Part shown: piece after piece, positions 16,090-26,432 of the stretch | Layout of the letters: every line of letters begins with the position of its first letter | Numbering within the stretch: position 1 is the first letter of the stretch | DNA from: Pseudomonas sp. H3(2019) | GTDB taxonomy: Bacteria > Pseudomonadota > Gammaproteobacteria > Pseudomonadales > Pseudomonadaceae | Assembly: GCF_007713465.1 (NCBI RefSeq) | Contig: NZ_VMSG01000008.1 | Span: 144,520-208,519 of the forward strand | Direction of reading: 5' to 3' | DNA length: 64,000 bases | The notes under the pieces: generated by a model | Told to the model about the DNA's origin: nothing | Databases searched by the model: none | What the model saw: only the letters and a program-made list of their open reading frames with translations | Position numbers and translations under genes: made by a program

Positions 16090-16623
16090 TCAGTTCACCT
16101 GGATAAATCGAGTTGCGATCTGCCACCAAGAGCGTTTTCGCTTTGGTGTTCTCCTATATTCAGATAGCTCTGGATCAGACATGACCTGCGGCAGGTCTCG
16201 CAGCCTGACCCAAGGTTCGTTATGCCAATGCAGCAGGCTAAGCGACAGTCCGGGCCACTTCAGCAAGCTCACATTCGGCAGCGTCATATTTACGGGTTGG
16301 TGTGCATCACGCAGTACTGCCACCACTTCATGGGTTAGCCATTGCCGCAGGTTGCGGTTTTCAGGGAAATGGTGATGGATAAGTAGTGCATAAGCACCAG
16401 ATTCACTGATCATGAGTGATCCGTGATTTTCGCCATAGCGGCGAAGCCAGAGCATGCGCTTTTGATCCGGATCGAGTTTGCGTACTGCTCGTTCATCGAG
16501 GTATCTCCCAAGTAAACGGCCAAAGTCGCGAGCGCAGAACCAAGCTTGAGATTCCAGCCAGATAGCATGTAGATGACGGTGGTGGCGGATGAAGAGTATC
16601 GCTTCGAAGTGGTCATCAATCAT
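16090..16623 (-). CDS. Bro-N domain protein (phage antirepressor-like)
   Basis: A 177-residue protein whose first 110 residues match the Bro N-terminal domain: WFCARDFGRLLGRYLDERAV, then MISESGAYALLIHHHFPENR, then LRQWLTHEVVAVLRD. The C-terminus (about 120-177) is basic and Trp-rich and matches no family I know. Bro-N proteins are common in phages and prophage remnants as DNA-binding antirepressors. No other phage genes accompany it here, so it is either a lone phage relic or a domesticated regulator. Confidence 0.82.
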   Translation of the reverse strand: MIDDHFEAILFIRHHRHLHAIWLESQAWFCARDFGRLLGRYLDERAVRKLDPDQKRMLWLRRYGENHGSLMISESGAYALLIHHHFPENRNLRQWLTHEVVAVLRDAHQPVNMTLPNVSLLKWPGLSLSLLHWHNEPWVRLRDLPQVMSDPELSEYRRTPKRKRSWWQIATRFIQVN

Positions 16624-16701
16624 GCTTGATCACCTGAGGGTTTAGCCATTTGTAGGCGGATAGAAAAGTCATTTACATAGCCTCTACTAGCATTTGGGTT
16701 G

Positions 16702-16817
16702 GCCCAACGTAGAGGATGTAAATAACCCCAACAGACTACACCGCATCTCACAAAACCAAGAGGACACATCAAAAGTCCGGTTGGCATTATGGGGGAGAGG
16801 TAGTCGCTACGTTGGGC
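16702..16817. repeat. possible 116-bp MITE-like element
   Basis: An 11-bp perfect inverted repeat, GCCCAACGTAG at 16702-16712 and CTACGTTGGGC at 16807-16817, bounds an AT-richer, non-coding stretch. No target-site duplication is obvious. It sits in the 450-bp gap between the Bro-N gene and nrdB, which otherwise holds no gene. Confidence 0.4.
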
Positions 16818-16887
16818 GTTTCTTAGGCACCTTCCAGTAGAGTAGTGGTGGTTCAGGTGGGCGGGTAGGTGATTGTTTCGCTGATTG

Positions 16888-16922
16888 TTGTAGGAGATTG
16901 CTTGTAGGAGATTGCTTGTAGG
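16888..16922. repeat. short tandem repeat, 14-bp unit
   Basis: TTGTAGGAGATTGC occurs twice in tandem (16888-16901, 16902-16915), followed by a half copy, TTGTAGG. It is non-coding, in the gap before nrdB's end. Confidence 0.75.
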
Positions 16923-17014
16923 GCGCAGGGAGAGGTTCGTGTCTGGAGGTACTTCAGTCTCTTGAAACTCACACTCGGAAGGAAAGGTGTTCTAAGACGA
17001 ACCGTCCAGCTTCA

Positions 17015-17048
17015 AAAAAACAAAAGGCCGCCATTCGGCGACCTTTTT
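17015..17048 (-). terminator. nrdB terminator
   Basis: On the minus strand the hairpin CGCC-GAAT-GGCG, with flanking AGG/CCT pairing, is followed by TTTTG and a second T-run. It lies about 25 bp beyond the nrdB stop codon. Confidence 0.8.
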
Positions 17049-17072
17049 CAAGCAAGCATCTCAAGCCAGAAA

Positions 17073-18320
17073 TCAATCCCAGCTCAAAGCCCCACCCGTC
17101 TGATACTCAATAACCCGAGTCTCAAAGAAATTCTTCTCTTTCTTCAAGTCCATAATCTCGCTCATCCAAGGGAACGGGTTAGTCGTCCCCGGATACTCTT
17201 CTTTCAAACCGATCTGCGACAAACGACGGTTAGCGATGAACTTCAGGTAGTCCTCCATCATCGCCGCGTTCATGCCCAGCACGCCGCGAGGCATGGTGTC
17301 ACGAGCGTATTCGATCTCCAGCTGAGTGCCCTGCAGAATCATCTGGGTCGCTTCTTCCTTCATTTCAGCATCCCACAGGTGTGGGTTTTCGATTTTGATC
17401 TGGTTGATCACGTCGATGCCGAAGTTCAGGTGCATGGATTCGTCGCGCAGGATGTACTGGAACTGCTCGGCGACGCCGGTCATTTTGTTGCGGCGGCCCA
17501 TGGAGAGGATCTGGGTGAAGCCGCAGTAGAAGAAGATGCCTTCCAGTACGCAGTAGTAGGCGATCAGGTTGCGCAGCAGTTCTTTGTCGGTTTCGACGGT
17601 GCCGGTTTCGAACTTCGGATCGGAGATCGAACGGGTGTACTTCAGGCCCCAGGTGGCTTTTTTAGCGACCGATGGGATCTCGTGGTACATGTTGAAGATC
17701 TCGCCTTCATCCATGGCCAACGATTCGATGCAGTACTGGTAGGCGTGGGTGTGGATCGCCTCTTCGAACGCCTGGCGCAGGATGTACTGGCGGCATTCCG
17801 GGTTGGTGATCAGGCGGTACACGGCCAGTACCAGGTTGTTGGCAACCAGGGAGTCGGCGGTGGAGAAGAAGCCGAGGTTGCGCATCACGATGCGGCGCTC
17901 GTCGTCGGTCAGGCCTTCCGGGTTTTTCCAGAGGGCGATGTCGGCGGTCATGTTGACTTCTTGCGGCATCCAGTGGTTTGCGCAGCCGTCCAGGTACTTC
18001 TGCCAGGCCCAGTCGTATTTGAACGGGACGAGTTGGTTAAGGTCGGCGCGGCAGTTGATCATGCGCTTTTCGTCGACCGCAACGCGGGCGGAAGCGCCTT
18101 CGAGTTCGGCCAGGCCTTCGGCGACGTCGAGTTTGTCGAGGGCGGCCTTGGCGCGGATGATCGCAGCCGAGTCGGTGGCGGTGACGGCGCGCGCTTCAAG
18201 CGCTGCGGCACCACCGGCGCTGTCGAGGCGGTCCATGTTGGCTTCAGTAGCGTGGCCAGCATTGGCGCCTTTGGCGACAACTTCGCCGTCTTCTTTGTCG
18301 AATTCGTCCCAGCTCAGCAT
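17073..18320 (-). CDS. nrdB: class Ia ribonucleoside-diphosphate reductase, beta subunit
   Basis: A 415-residue radical-generating subunit that, with NrdA, makes deoxyribonucleotides. The ferritin-like di-iron core is intact: [20 protein letters not shown], then [17 protein letters not shown] (Glu/His ligands), then [20 protein letters not shown]. The roughly 60-residue Ala-rich N-terminal extension is usual for Pseudomonas NrdB. The C-terminal tail ([11 protein letters not shown]) is the peptide that docks on NrdA. nrdA is not next to it: upstream on this strand lie a 660-bp gap, a DUF2790 gene and then divergent acsA. A strong NrdR-box-like palindrome stands at 18871. Confidence 0.95.
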   Translation of the reverse strand: MLSWDEFDKEDGEVVAKGANAGHATEANMDRLDSAGGAAALEARAVTATDSAAIIRAKAALDKLDVAEGLAELEGASARVAVDEKRMINCRADLNQLVPFKYDWAWQKYLDGCANHWMPQEVNMTADIALWKNPEGLTDDERRIVMRNLGFFSTADSLVANNLVLAVYRLITNPECRQYILRQAFEEAIHTHAYQYCIESLAMDEGEIFNMYHEIPSVAKKATWGLKYTRSISDPKFETGTVETDKELLRNLIAYYCVLEGIFFYCGFTQILSMGRRNKMTGVAEQFQYILRDESMHLNFGIDVINQIKIENPHLWDAEMKEEATQMILQGTQLEIEYARDTMPRGVLGMNAAMMEDYLKFIANRRLSQIGLKEEYPGTTNPFPWMSEIMDLKKEKNFFETRVIEYQTGGALSWD

Positions 18321-18870
18321 GACGTGTCGTCTCCTGCGTGAGGGCCAGTCGCCCGTGTGAAAACACTGATGGTCGGTTTTTCACACGGCTCGGTGGCCGC
18401 GTTGTCTCTAAAAGGAATCGTTTGTTGCAGCAATACGCAGGCAAAAAACAGAAATGTGTACGGGTGTCCTGAAGTCGCTAAGGGCGGAGATAACGTCGTC
18501 AGCTCCTGCGGTGGCCTCAGCGTCCTGCATCCTCCTGTAAGGGGATGTTGCAGGCCCGATTTACGGGCGCATTATAGGTGTTTTTTCACGCTTGTGGTGC
18601 GACGAAGTGGCTCAGAGAACCCTCGGCAGGGCGCGTAATCAAGGCGGAGCAAGGGTTTACAGGGCTTTGGCCGATGAAGATTTTTTTTGCCGGTTTTTGG
18701 CGACTCGCCAGCGCTGATGACGTCGGTGTTTGCTGTCAAAACGCCGCAAGCCCGATGGGATGGGACTTACAGGGGAGATGGGGTGTTTTTCGGGGCGCGA
18801 TTGTGTGCAGTTTCGGCTGGCAATTGTTGATCAGATGATCTGTTCAAAAAACAACCAAAAATGGCTTTTC

Positions 18871-18886
18871 ACACTACATGTAGTGT
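18871..18886. promoter_or_regulatory. NrdR box-like palindrome
   Basis: ACACTACATGTAGTGT is a perfect 16-bp palindrome matching the known NrdR box pattern (ACAC, AT-rich centre, GTGT). NrdR represses ribonucleotide reductase genes. It is 550 bp upstream of nrdB. A second box at the usual three-turn spacing was not found; the stretch at 18565-18580 is only a weak match. Confidence 0.75.
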
Positions 18887-18921
18887 TTTGCTCCGGGTTT
18901 CTGTGTCTTCAGGCACAACGA

Positions 18922-18941
18922 CGCCCGACGAGGGTCGGGCG
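18922..18941. terminator. hairpin after the DUF2790 gene
   Basis: CGCCCGAC and GTCGGGCG form a perfect stem around a 4-nt loop, about 45 bp past the DUF2790 stop codon on the minus strand. No clear T-run. Confidence 0.6.
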
Positions 18942-18984
18942 GTGATGTCGGGTTCGGCAATCAGCCAAACCTCAGCGTTGATGA

Positions 18985-19248
18985 TCAGCCGTTAGAGCAG
19001 CCGTTACCCATTACGCTGTAGCGCAGAATATGCCGTTGACCCTTCGAGTCTTCATATTCCATGCGGGCCGGTACCACTTCGCAAACGCTTGGAACTTCGC
19101 TCATGGAGATAACTTTGGCGATGTCCAGGTGAGTCGAGTAAGTGTATTCCTCTACCGGTACGATGTTGTTGGCGACATCAGTCGGGATCTCGTCTGCCAT
19201 GGCGGTTGCGCACAGACTGCTGAGGGCCAGAACCAATAAAGCTTTCAT
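18985..19248 (-). CDS. DUF2790 family exported protein
   Basis: An 87-residue protein with a signal peptide (MKALLVLALSSLCATAMA) and the complete DUF2790 pattern: VEEYTYSTHLDIAKVISMSE, then CEVVPARMEYEDSKGQRHIL, then RYSVMGNGC, with two conserved Cys. The family is common in Pseudomonas; the members I know of are small periplasmic proteins of unknown function. It lies between nrdB and divergent acsA. A perfect inverted repeat stands 33 bp upstream of its start codon. Confidence 0.9.
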   Translation of the reverse strand: MKALLVLALSSLCATAMADEIPTDVANNIVPVEEYTYSTHLDIAKVISMSEVPSVCEVVPARMEYEDSKGQRHILRYSVMGNGCSNG

Positions 19249-19280
19249 TTCAATTTTACCTTTCTAAGGTCGAGTGGGGT

Positions 19281-19305
19281 CACGCAACCTTTTTGGGGTT
19301 GCGTG
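19281..19305. promoter_or_regulatory. inverted repeat upstream of the DUF2790 gene
   Basis: CACGCAACC and GGTTGCGTG, perfect 9-bp arms around 7 nt, 33 bp before the DUF2790 start codon. It may be an operator or a 5' leader hairpin. Confidence 0.5.
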
Positions 19306-19664
19306 TGGAACTTGATGACTCAGTGTTGGATTAACTGCCTTCGTGGGGGCTGCAACTGGGTTAATCACGTTTGCCGTGTTGGCGAGGCTGATTTTAGGCG
19401 CCCGAGTTGCACGCATATAGGTGTGCTTTTGATAAAGACTTTTGGCATATCCTGTAACAATCCCTTAAAAACGACCTCGTATGCTTCAGGGTCGGCCTTC
19501 TCGAAATAGCTGAAAGCCAATGAAACCGCGGTGTCTGAGCGGTTCGCTCGGTAAGCACGACGTTTAGTAGGGGCTTGTTACTACCATCGTCGAATGGTTC
19601 TATAGGCCCGCCTCGGGCTACAACGGGGCCATACAAAAACAACTATTCCACCGAGGTAAGAAAG
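19306..19664 (+). other. acsA upstream region without a gene
   Basis: About 360 bp with no supported gene. It must contain the acsA promoter. GAGGTAAGAAAG gives the ribosome site directly before 19665. I could not fix -35/-10 or sigma-54 elements with confidence. Confidence 0.5.
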
Positions 19665-21620
<1,956 letters not shown>

Positions 21621-21644
21621 CAGCCGTTCTCGTGTCGTCGAAAG

Positions 21645-21677
21645 CCCCGCCCGGTGTTGAGCCTGGCGGGTTTTTTT
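21645..21677 (+). terminator. acsA Rho-independent terminator
   Basis: CCCGCC and GGCGGG stem followed by seven T, 25 bp after the acsA stop codon. Confidence 0.9.
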
Positions 21678-21685
21678 GTTTGTGC

Positions 21686-21710
21686 TCGTTCCCACGCTCC
21701 GCGTGGGAAC
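21686..21710. repeat. Pseudomonas intergenic palindrome
   Basis: CGTTCCCACGCTCCGCGTGG followed by GAACG, an inverted repeat of the CGTTCCCACGC family often found after Pseudomonas genes. Confidence 0.75.
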
Positions 21711-22226
21711 GATCAGTGGGAGAGGGGGAGCCAATATTTATCGGTTTCACCTGTAGGCGCTTTCCCACTGTTACCCGCTGCCCTTCAAGTAACTAAATGT
21801 GTAACCGCTCGCCCGCTTTCGAGGCATTGGGAAACGCAAAGCCCCGTTTTAGGGCCTCTTCTGGCTACCTGAAGAATAAGACACAACGCTGCGCTTGCCG
21901 GATTAGAAGGGTTTGCGAATAATAGGCCCGCAATTTGCAACATAGATCGGTTCACTGTCTTTTGCTTCTGCATGAATTTGCAGGGCTGTCAATGTGCTTG
22001 GTCGGGTTTCTCAGTGCTTCTGTAATTTGTTGTCGCATTGAAGAAATATCGGCTTCGGGCCTGTCGTTAGAATGCCGATCACTCGCTCGCCGTTGCCTGC
22101 GTTGAAATCAAAGCTGAATTCAACGCAACAATCCTGCGACGCAGCGCAGCTTTCAATTTCCACCCATTCGCATATTGGGCTGTCGCTCACTCTGCCGTTT
22201 TCGCCCTATACCGATGGAGTCCTAAG
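21711..22226 (+). other. aot operon upstream region without a gene
   Basis: About 515 bp with no supported gene. It contains an exact match to the published ArgR half-site pattern at 22031-22046 and the ribosome site GGAGTCC before aotJ. A short GCCC/GGGC hairpin lies near 21841-21857. Confidence 0.55.
22031..22046 (+). promoter_or_regulatory. ArgR half-site upstream of aotJ
   Basis: TGTCGC-N8-AA matches the Pseudomonas ArgR half-site pattern exactly. A second, weaker TGTCGT follows at 22062. It is 180 bp before the aotJ start codon and fits arginine induction of the aot operon by ArgR. Confidence 0.65.
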
Positions 22227-23003
22227 ATGAAGAAACTCGTGCTTCTTGGCGCCCTGGCACTGTCCGTGCTGTCCCTGCCGACGTTCGCCGATGAAAAGCC
22301 TCTGAAAATTGGTATCGAGGCGGCTTACCCTCCGTTCGCATCCAAAGCACCGGACGGCAGCATCGTCGGTTTCGACTACGACATCGGCAACGCCCTGTGC
22401 GAAGAGATGAAGGTCAAGTGCGTTTGGGTCGAGCAAGAGTTCGACGGTCTGATCCCGGCACTCAAAGTGCGCAAGATCGACGCGATCCTGTCGTCCATGT
22501 CGATCACTGACGACCGCAAGAAGTCCGTGGACTTCACCAACAAGTACTACAACACCCCGGCACGTCTGGTGATGAAGGCCGGTACGCAGGTCAGCGACAA
22601 CCTGGCCGAACTCAAGGGCAAGAAAATCGGCGTGCAACGCGGTTCGATCCACAACCGTTTCGCCGAAGAAGTCCTGAAGCCGTTGGGTGCTGAAATCAAG
22701 CCGTACGGCTCGCAGAACGAAATCTACCTGGACGTGGCTGCCGGTCGCCTCGATGGCACCGTGGCCGACGCTACCCTGCTGGATGACGGTTTCCTGAAAA
22801 CCGACTCGGGCAAGGGCTTCGCGTTTGTCGGCCCGGCCTTCACCGACGAGAAATACTTCGGCGACGGTATTGGTATTGCCGTGCGTAAAGGCGACAAGGC
22901 TGAGCTGGACAAGATCAACGCCGCCATCGTCGCCATTCGTGCGAATGGCAAGTACAAGCAAATCCAGGACAAGTACTTCAACTTCGATATTTACGGTAAG
23001 TAA
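22227..23003 (+). CDS. aotJ: arginine/ornithine ABC transporter, periplasmic binding protein
   Basis: A 258-residue protein with signal peptide [20 protein letters not shown] and a class II (family 3) amino-acid-binding fold: [20 protein letters not shown], then [20 protein letters not shown], then [20 protein letters not shown]. It captures arginine/ornithine for AotQMP. The order with two permeases, an ATPase and argR downstream identifies it as AotJ rather than HisJ or ArgT, which are close relatives. First gene of the operon, with an ArgR half-site upstream. Confidence 0.95.
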   Translation: MKKLVLLGALALSVLSLPTFADEKPLKIGIEAAYPPFASKAPDGSIVGFDYDIGNALCEEMKVKCVWVEQEFDGLIPALKVRKIDAILSSMSITDDRKKSVDFTNKYYNTPARLVMKAGTQVSDNLAELKGKKIGVQRGSIHNRFAEEVLKPLGAEIKPYGSQNEIYLDVAAGRLDGTVADATLLDDGFLKTDSGKGFAFVGPAFTDEKYFGDGIGIAVRKGDKAELDKINAAIVAIRANGKYKQIQDKYFNFDIYGK

Positions 23004-23094
23004 ATAGTCGCAGCTGTCAGTCCGAAATGGCGCAAGCAACAGGATCTCTGAGGTTTGCGCCATTTTTTCATCCCAACTTTCGAGGACCTGAATC

Positions 23095-23784
23095 ATGTTG
23101 AAAGGCTACGGGGCTGTCATCCTCGATGGCGCATGGCTGACGCTTCAGCTCGCCTTGTCGTCCATGGCCTTGGCCATTGTTCTGGGTCTGATCGGGGTCG
23201 CATTGCGCCTGTCGCCGGTACGCTGGCTGGCCTGGTTGGGCGATCTGTATTCCACGGTGATCCGCGGGATTCCCGATCTGGTACTGATCCTGCTGATTTT
23301 CTACGGCGGTCAGGACTTGCTCAACCGTGTTGCGCCATTGCTCGGCTATGACGACTACATCGACCTGAACCCGTTGGTCGCCGGTATCGGCACCCTGGGT
23401 TTCATCTTCGGTGCGTACCTGTCGGAAACCTTCCGTGGGGCCTTCATGGCGATCCCGAAAGGCCAGGCAGAAGCCGGTGCGGCCTACGGCATGAGCAGTT
23501 TTCAGGTGTTTTTCCGGGTATTGGTGCCGCAGATGATTCGCCTGGCGATTCCGGGCTTTACCAATAACTGGCTGGTATTGACCAAGGCGACTGCGCTGAT
23601 TTCGGTGGTCGGTCTGCAAGACATGATGTTCAAGGCCAAGCAGGCGGCAGATGCCACCCGCGAGCCTTTCACCTTCTTCCTCGCAGTGGCCGCGATGTAC
23701 CTGGTGATCACCAGTGTCTCGTTGCTGGCATTGCGTCACCTTGAGAAGCGCTACTCGGTAGGCGTAAGGGCGGCTGATCTATGA
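23095..23784 (+). CDS. aotQ: arginine/ornithine ABC transporter permease
   Basis: A 229-residue inner-membrane permease (HisQ type) with about five membrane segments. The EAA loop is GQAEAGAAYGMSSFQVFFRV, followed by LVPQMIRLAIPGFTNNWLVL. Its end overlaps the start of aotM by 4 bp, so the two permease subunits are co-translated. The 91-bp gap after aotJ may lower expression relative to the binding protein. Confidence 0.95.
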   Translation: MLKGYGAVILDGAWLTLQLALSSMALAIVLGLIGVALRLSPVRWLAWLGDLYSTVIRGIPDLVLILLIFYGGQDLLNRVAPLLGYDDYIDLNPLVAGIGTLGFIFGAYLSETFRGAFMAIPKGQAEAGAAYGMSSFQVFFRVLVPQMIRLAIPGFTNNWLVLTKATALISVVGLQDMMFKAKQAADATREPFTFFLAVAAMYLVITSVSLLALRHLEKRYSVGVRAADL

Positions 23785-24479
23785 TCTTCGACTACAACGT
23801 CATTTGGGAGGCCTTGCCGCTGTACTTCGGCGGCCTGGTCACCACCCTGAAACTGCTCGCGCTGTCGCTGCTGTTCGGTTTGCTGGCCGCCTTGCCGCTG
23901 GGCTTGATGCGGGTTTCCAAGCAGCCGATCGTCAACATGTCGGCCTGGCTCTACACCTACGTGATCCGCGGCACGCCGATGCTGGTGCAGCTGTTCTTGA
24001 TCTACTACGGTCTGGCGCAATTCGAAGCGGTACGTGAAAGCTTCCTTTGGCCGTGGCTGTCCAGCGCAACGTTCTGTGCGTGCCTGGCCTTCGCGATCAA
24101 CACCAGCGCCTACACCGCTGAAATCATCGCCGGCAGCCTGCGGGCCACGCCGAACGGTGAGATCGAAGCGGCCAAGGCCATGGGCATGTCGCGCTTCAAG
24201 ATGTACAAGCGCATCCTGCTGCCGTCGGCCCTGCGCCGGGCGCTGCCGCAGTACAGCAACGAAGTGATCATGATGCTGCAGACCACCAGTCTGGCGTCCA
24301 TCGTGACCCTGATCGACATCACCGGTGCCGCGCGTACCGTGAACGCTCAGTACTACTTGCCGTTCGAGGCCTACATCACCGCAGGCGTGTTCTACCTGTG
24401 CATGACGTTCATTCTGGTGCGTCTGTTCAAGATGGCCGAGCACCGCTGGCTGGGCTATCTGGCCCCGCGCAAGCACTGA
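23781..24479 (+). CDS. aotM: arginine/ornithine ABC transporter permease
   Basis: A 232-residue inner-membrane permease (HisM type), partner of AotQ. The EAA motif reads GEIEAAKAMGMSRFKMYKRI, followed by LLPSALRRALPQYSNEVIMM. The start ATG overlaps the aotQ stop. It is followed after 36 bp by aotP, with no gene between; in P. aeruginosa I recall an extra gene (aotO) at this point. Confidence 0.95.
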   Translation: MIFDYNVIWEALPLYFGGLVTTLKLLALSLLFGLLAALPLGLMRVSKQPIVNMSAWLYTYVIRGTPMLVQLFLIYYGLAQFEAVRESFLWPWLSSATFCACLAFAINTSAYTAEIIAGSLRATPNGEIEAAKAMGMSRFKMYKRILLPSALRRALPQYSNEVIMMLQTTSLASIVTLIDITGAARTVNAQYYLPFEAYITAGVFYLCMTFILVRLFKMAEHRWLGYLAPRKH

Positions 24480-24515
24480 AACCACTGACTGACTGTTTTT
24501 GTGAGAACCGACAGC

Positions 24516-25280
24516 ATGTACAAACTTGAAGTCCAAGACCTGCATAAACGCTATGGCAGTCACGAAGTGCTCAAGGGCGTGTCCCTGAAAGCGGCAGCCG
24601 GCGATGTGATCAGCATCATCGGTTCCAGTGGCTCCGGTAAAAGTACTTTCCTGCGTTGCATCAACCTGCTTGAGCAACCGCACGCCGGCAAGATTCTGCT
24701 CAACAACGAAGAGCTGAAGCTGGTGGCGAACAAGGACGGTGCGCTGAAAGCCGCCGACCCGAAACAACTGCAACGCATGCGTTCGCGGCTGTCGATGGTG
24801 TTCCAGCATTTCAATCTGTGGTCGCACATGACCGCGATGGAAAACATCATGGAGGCGCCGGTCCATGTGCTTGGCATGTCCAAGGCCGAAGCCCGTGAAA
24901 AGGCCGAGCTGTATCTGGCCAAGGTTGGCGTGTCCCATCGCAAGGATGCTTACCCTGGCCATATGTCCGGTGGTGAGCAGCAGCGTGTGGCGATTGCCCG
25001 TGCGTTGGCGATGGAACCTGAGGTGATGCTGTTCGACGAGCCAACCTCGGCACTCGACCCCGAGCTGGTGGGCGACGTGTTGAAAGTGATGCAGGCGCTG
25101 GCCCAGGAAGGCCGGACCATGGTCGTGGTCACGCACGAAATGGGCTTTGCCCGTGAAGTGTCGAACCAGTTGGTGTTCCTGCACAAAGGCGTGGTTGAAG
25201 AAAGCGGCAACCCGCGTGAAGTGCTGGTCAATCCACAGTCCGAACGTCTGCAACAATTCCTCTCGGGCAGCCTGAAGTAA
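24516..25280 (+). CDS. aotP: arginine/ornithine ABC transporter ATPase
   Basis: A 254-residue ATPase that powers AotQM. Walker [11 protein letters not shown]-loop MVFQHFNLW, signature [17 protein letters not shown], Walker [15 protein letters not shown] and switch VVTHEMGF are all intact. The ATG at 24516 ([14 protein letters not shown]) was chosen over a GTG at 24501; the ribosome site is weak (GAGAA). Confidence 0.96.
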   Translation: MYKLEVQDLHKRYGSHEVLKGVSLKAAAGDVISIIGSSGSGKSTFLRCINLLEQPHAGKILLNNEELKLVANKDGALKAADPKQLQRMRSRLSMVFQHFNLWSHMTAMENIMEAPVHVLGMSKAEAREKAELYLAKVGVSHRKDAYPGHMSGGEQQRVAIARALAMEPEVMLFDEPTSALDPELVGDVLKVMQALAQEGRTMVVVTHEMGFAREVSNQLVFLHKGVVEESGNPREVLVNPQSERLQQFLSGSLK

Positions 25281-25347
25281 TCGCTCCCGTTACGCACCCA
25301 ATTAGGTCATGCTGCGCACCGCGCGCCAGATGGTCTAATTTGGTTGC

Positions 25348-25361
25348 AGCCGCCTTCGGCT
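25348..25361. other. small hairpin before argR
   Basis: AGCCG-CCTT-CGGCT in the 112-bp aotP-argR gap. It may be a weak attenuator between transporter and regulator genes. Confidence 0.4.
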
Positions 25362-25392
25362 TTAACACTGTTTTCGTTTCGGATTGCCCGCC

Positions 25393-26373
25393 ATGACTGC
25401 CCATCGAATTGGTTTCCTGATTTGGCCCAGCACTAAAGCCTTGACGCTGGCGCTGGCCGAGGAGGCCTTGCGTGTTGCTCAGCGGGTGCATCCGGAAGTT
25501 GTTTACGAACTCTCGTTCCTGCAGGCCGAAATGCCGGCCGAAGGGGCCTGGCAATTGCCGGGCGAGCCGTGGACCGGCAAGCTGGAAAATTTCCAGAAAC
25601 TGTTTCTGCTGGCCGATGAGCCGCCGACGGCGTTGGCACCGGCGCTCAGCAGCGCACTCAAGCAACTGGTGCGTGCCGGTTGTGTGATTGGCGGTTTGTC
25701 GGCCGGTGTTTATCCGCTGGCCCAGCTCGGTTTGCTCGATGGTTATCGTGCGGCGGTGCACTGGCGTTGGCAGGACGATTTCGCCGAGCGTTTCCCCAAG
25801 GTTATTGCCACCAGTCATCTGTTCGATTGGGATCGCGATCGCCTGACCGCATGCGGCGGGATGTCGGTGCTCGATCTGTTGCTGGCGGTGCTGGCCCGTG
25901 ATCACGGCGCTGAACTGGCCGGTGCGGTGTCTGAAGAACTGGTGGTCGAACGCATTCGTGAGGGCGGAGAGCGTCAGCGCATTCCGTTGCAGAATCGCCT
26001 CGGCTCCAGCCATCCAAAGCTCACGCAAGCCGTGTTGCTGATGGAAGCCAACATCGAAGAACCGCTGACCACCGACGAAATCGCCCAGCATGTGTGCGTG
26101 TCCCGTCGGCAGTTGGAGCGGATCTTCAAGCAGTACCTCAACCGTGTGCCGAGCCAGTACTACCTGGAGCTGCGCCTGAACAAGGCCCGGCAGATGTTGA
26201 TGCAAACCAGCAAGTCGATCATCCAGATCGGCCTGTCGTGTGGTTTCTCCTCGGGGCCGCACTTCTCCAGCGCCTACCGCAACTTCTTCGGCGCCACGCC
26301 GCGGGAAGATCGCAACCAGCGGCGCAGCAGCAGTCCGTTTGAATTGTCGTCGGCGCCTTCAGAGCGCGGCTAG
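25393..26373 (+). CDS. argR: arginine-responsive AraC-family regulator ArgR
   Basis: A 326-residue regulator of the GlxA/DJ-1-plus-AraC type. The N-terminal DJ-1/PfpI-like sensor (RIGFLIWPSTKALTLALAEE) is followed by a complete double HTH: PLTTDEIAQHVCVSRRQLER, IFKQYLNRVPSQYYLELRLN, then IIQIGLSCGFSSGPHFSSAY. In Pseudomonas ArgR activates aot and aru and represses biosynthesis when arginine is present; it is unrelated to E. coli ArgR. ATG 25393 (MTAHRIGF) is preferred over an in-frame TTG at 25384. Last gene of the aot operon. Confidence 0.96.
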   Translation: MTAHRIGFLIWPSTKALTLALAEEALRVAQRVHPEVVYELSFLQAEMPAEGAWQLPGEPWTGKLENFQKLFLLADEPPTALAPALSSALKQLVRAGCVIGGLSAGVYPLAQLGLLDGYRAAVHWRWQDDFAERFPKVIATSHLFDWDRDRLTACGGMSVLDLLLAVLARDHGAELAGAVSEELVVERIREGGERQRIPLQNRLGSSHPKLTQAVLLMEANIEEPLTTDEIAQHVCVSRRQLERIFKQYLNRVPSQYYLELRLNKARQMLMQTSKSIIQIGLSCGFSSGPHFSSAYRNFFGATPREDRNQRRSSSPFELSSAPSERG

Positions 26374-26387
26374 TCGTTGCCTGAGAC

Positions 26388-26412
26388 GGCCATGGGAAGT
26401 GCTCCCATGGCC
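26388..26412. terminator. hairpin between argR and the giant toxin-like gene
   Basis: GGCCATGGGA and TCCCATGGCC form a perfect 10-bp stem around 5 nt, between convergent stop codons. It is followed by TTATA rather than a full T-run on the plus strand. Confidence 0.75.
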
Positions 26413-26432
26413 TTATAGGTTCAAGTAATCGT

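Larger units (their letters stand above)
18321..18984 (-). other. 664-bp region upstream of nrdB without a gene
   Basis: No protein or RNA gene that I can support. On the minus strand it holds a hairpin at the far end (18922-18941), an NrdR-box-like palindrome (18871-18886), and a TATAAT at 18576-18571 preceded by AAAACACC that could be the -10 of an nrdB promoter (the -35 is weak). The transcript leader would then be about 240 nt. Between 18520 and 18560 a short stem can form (GCATCC and GGATGT). Confidence 0.55.

Noticed and set aside
18321..18984. Cobalamin riboswitch in the nrdB leader
   Set aside because: The B12-box core sequence is not found.
19249..19664. Sigma-54 promoter for acsA (TGGCAT near 19441)
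   Set aside because: The -12 half does not match TTGC at the required spacing.
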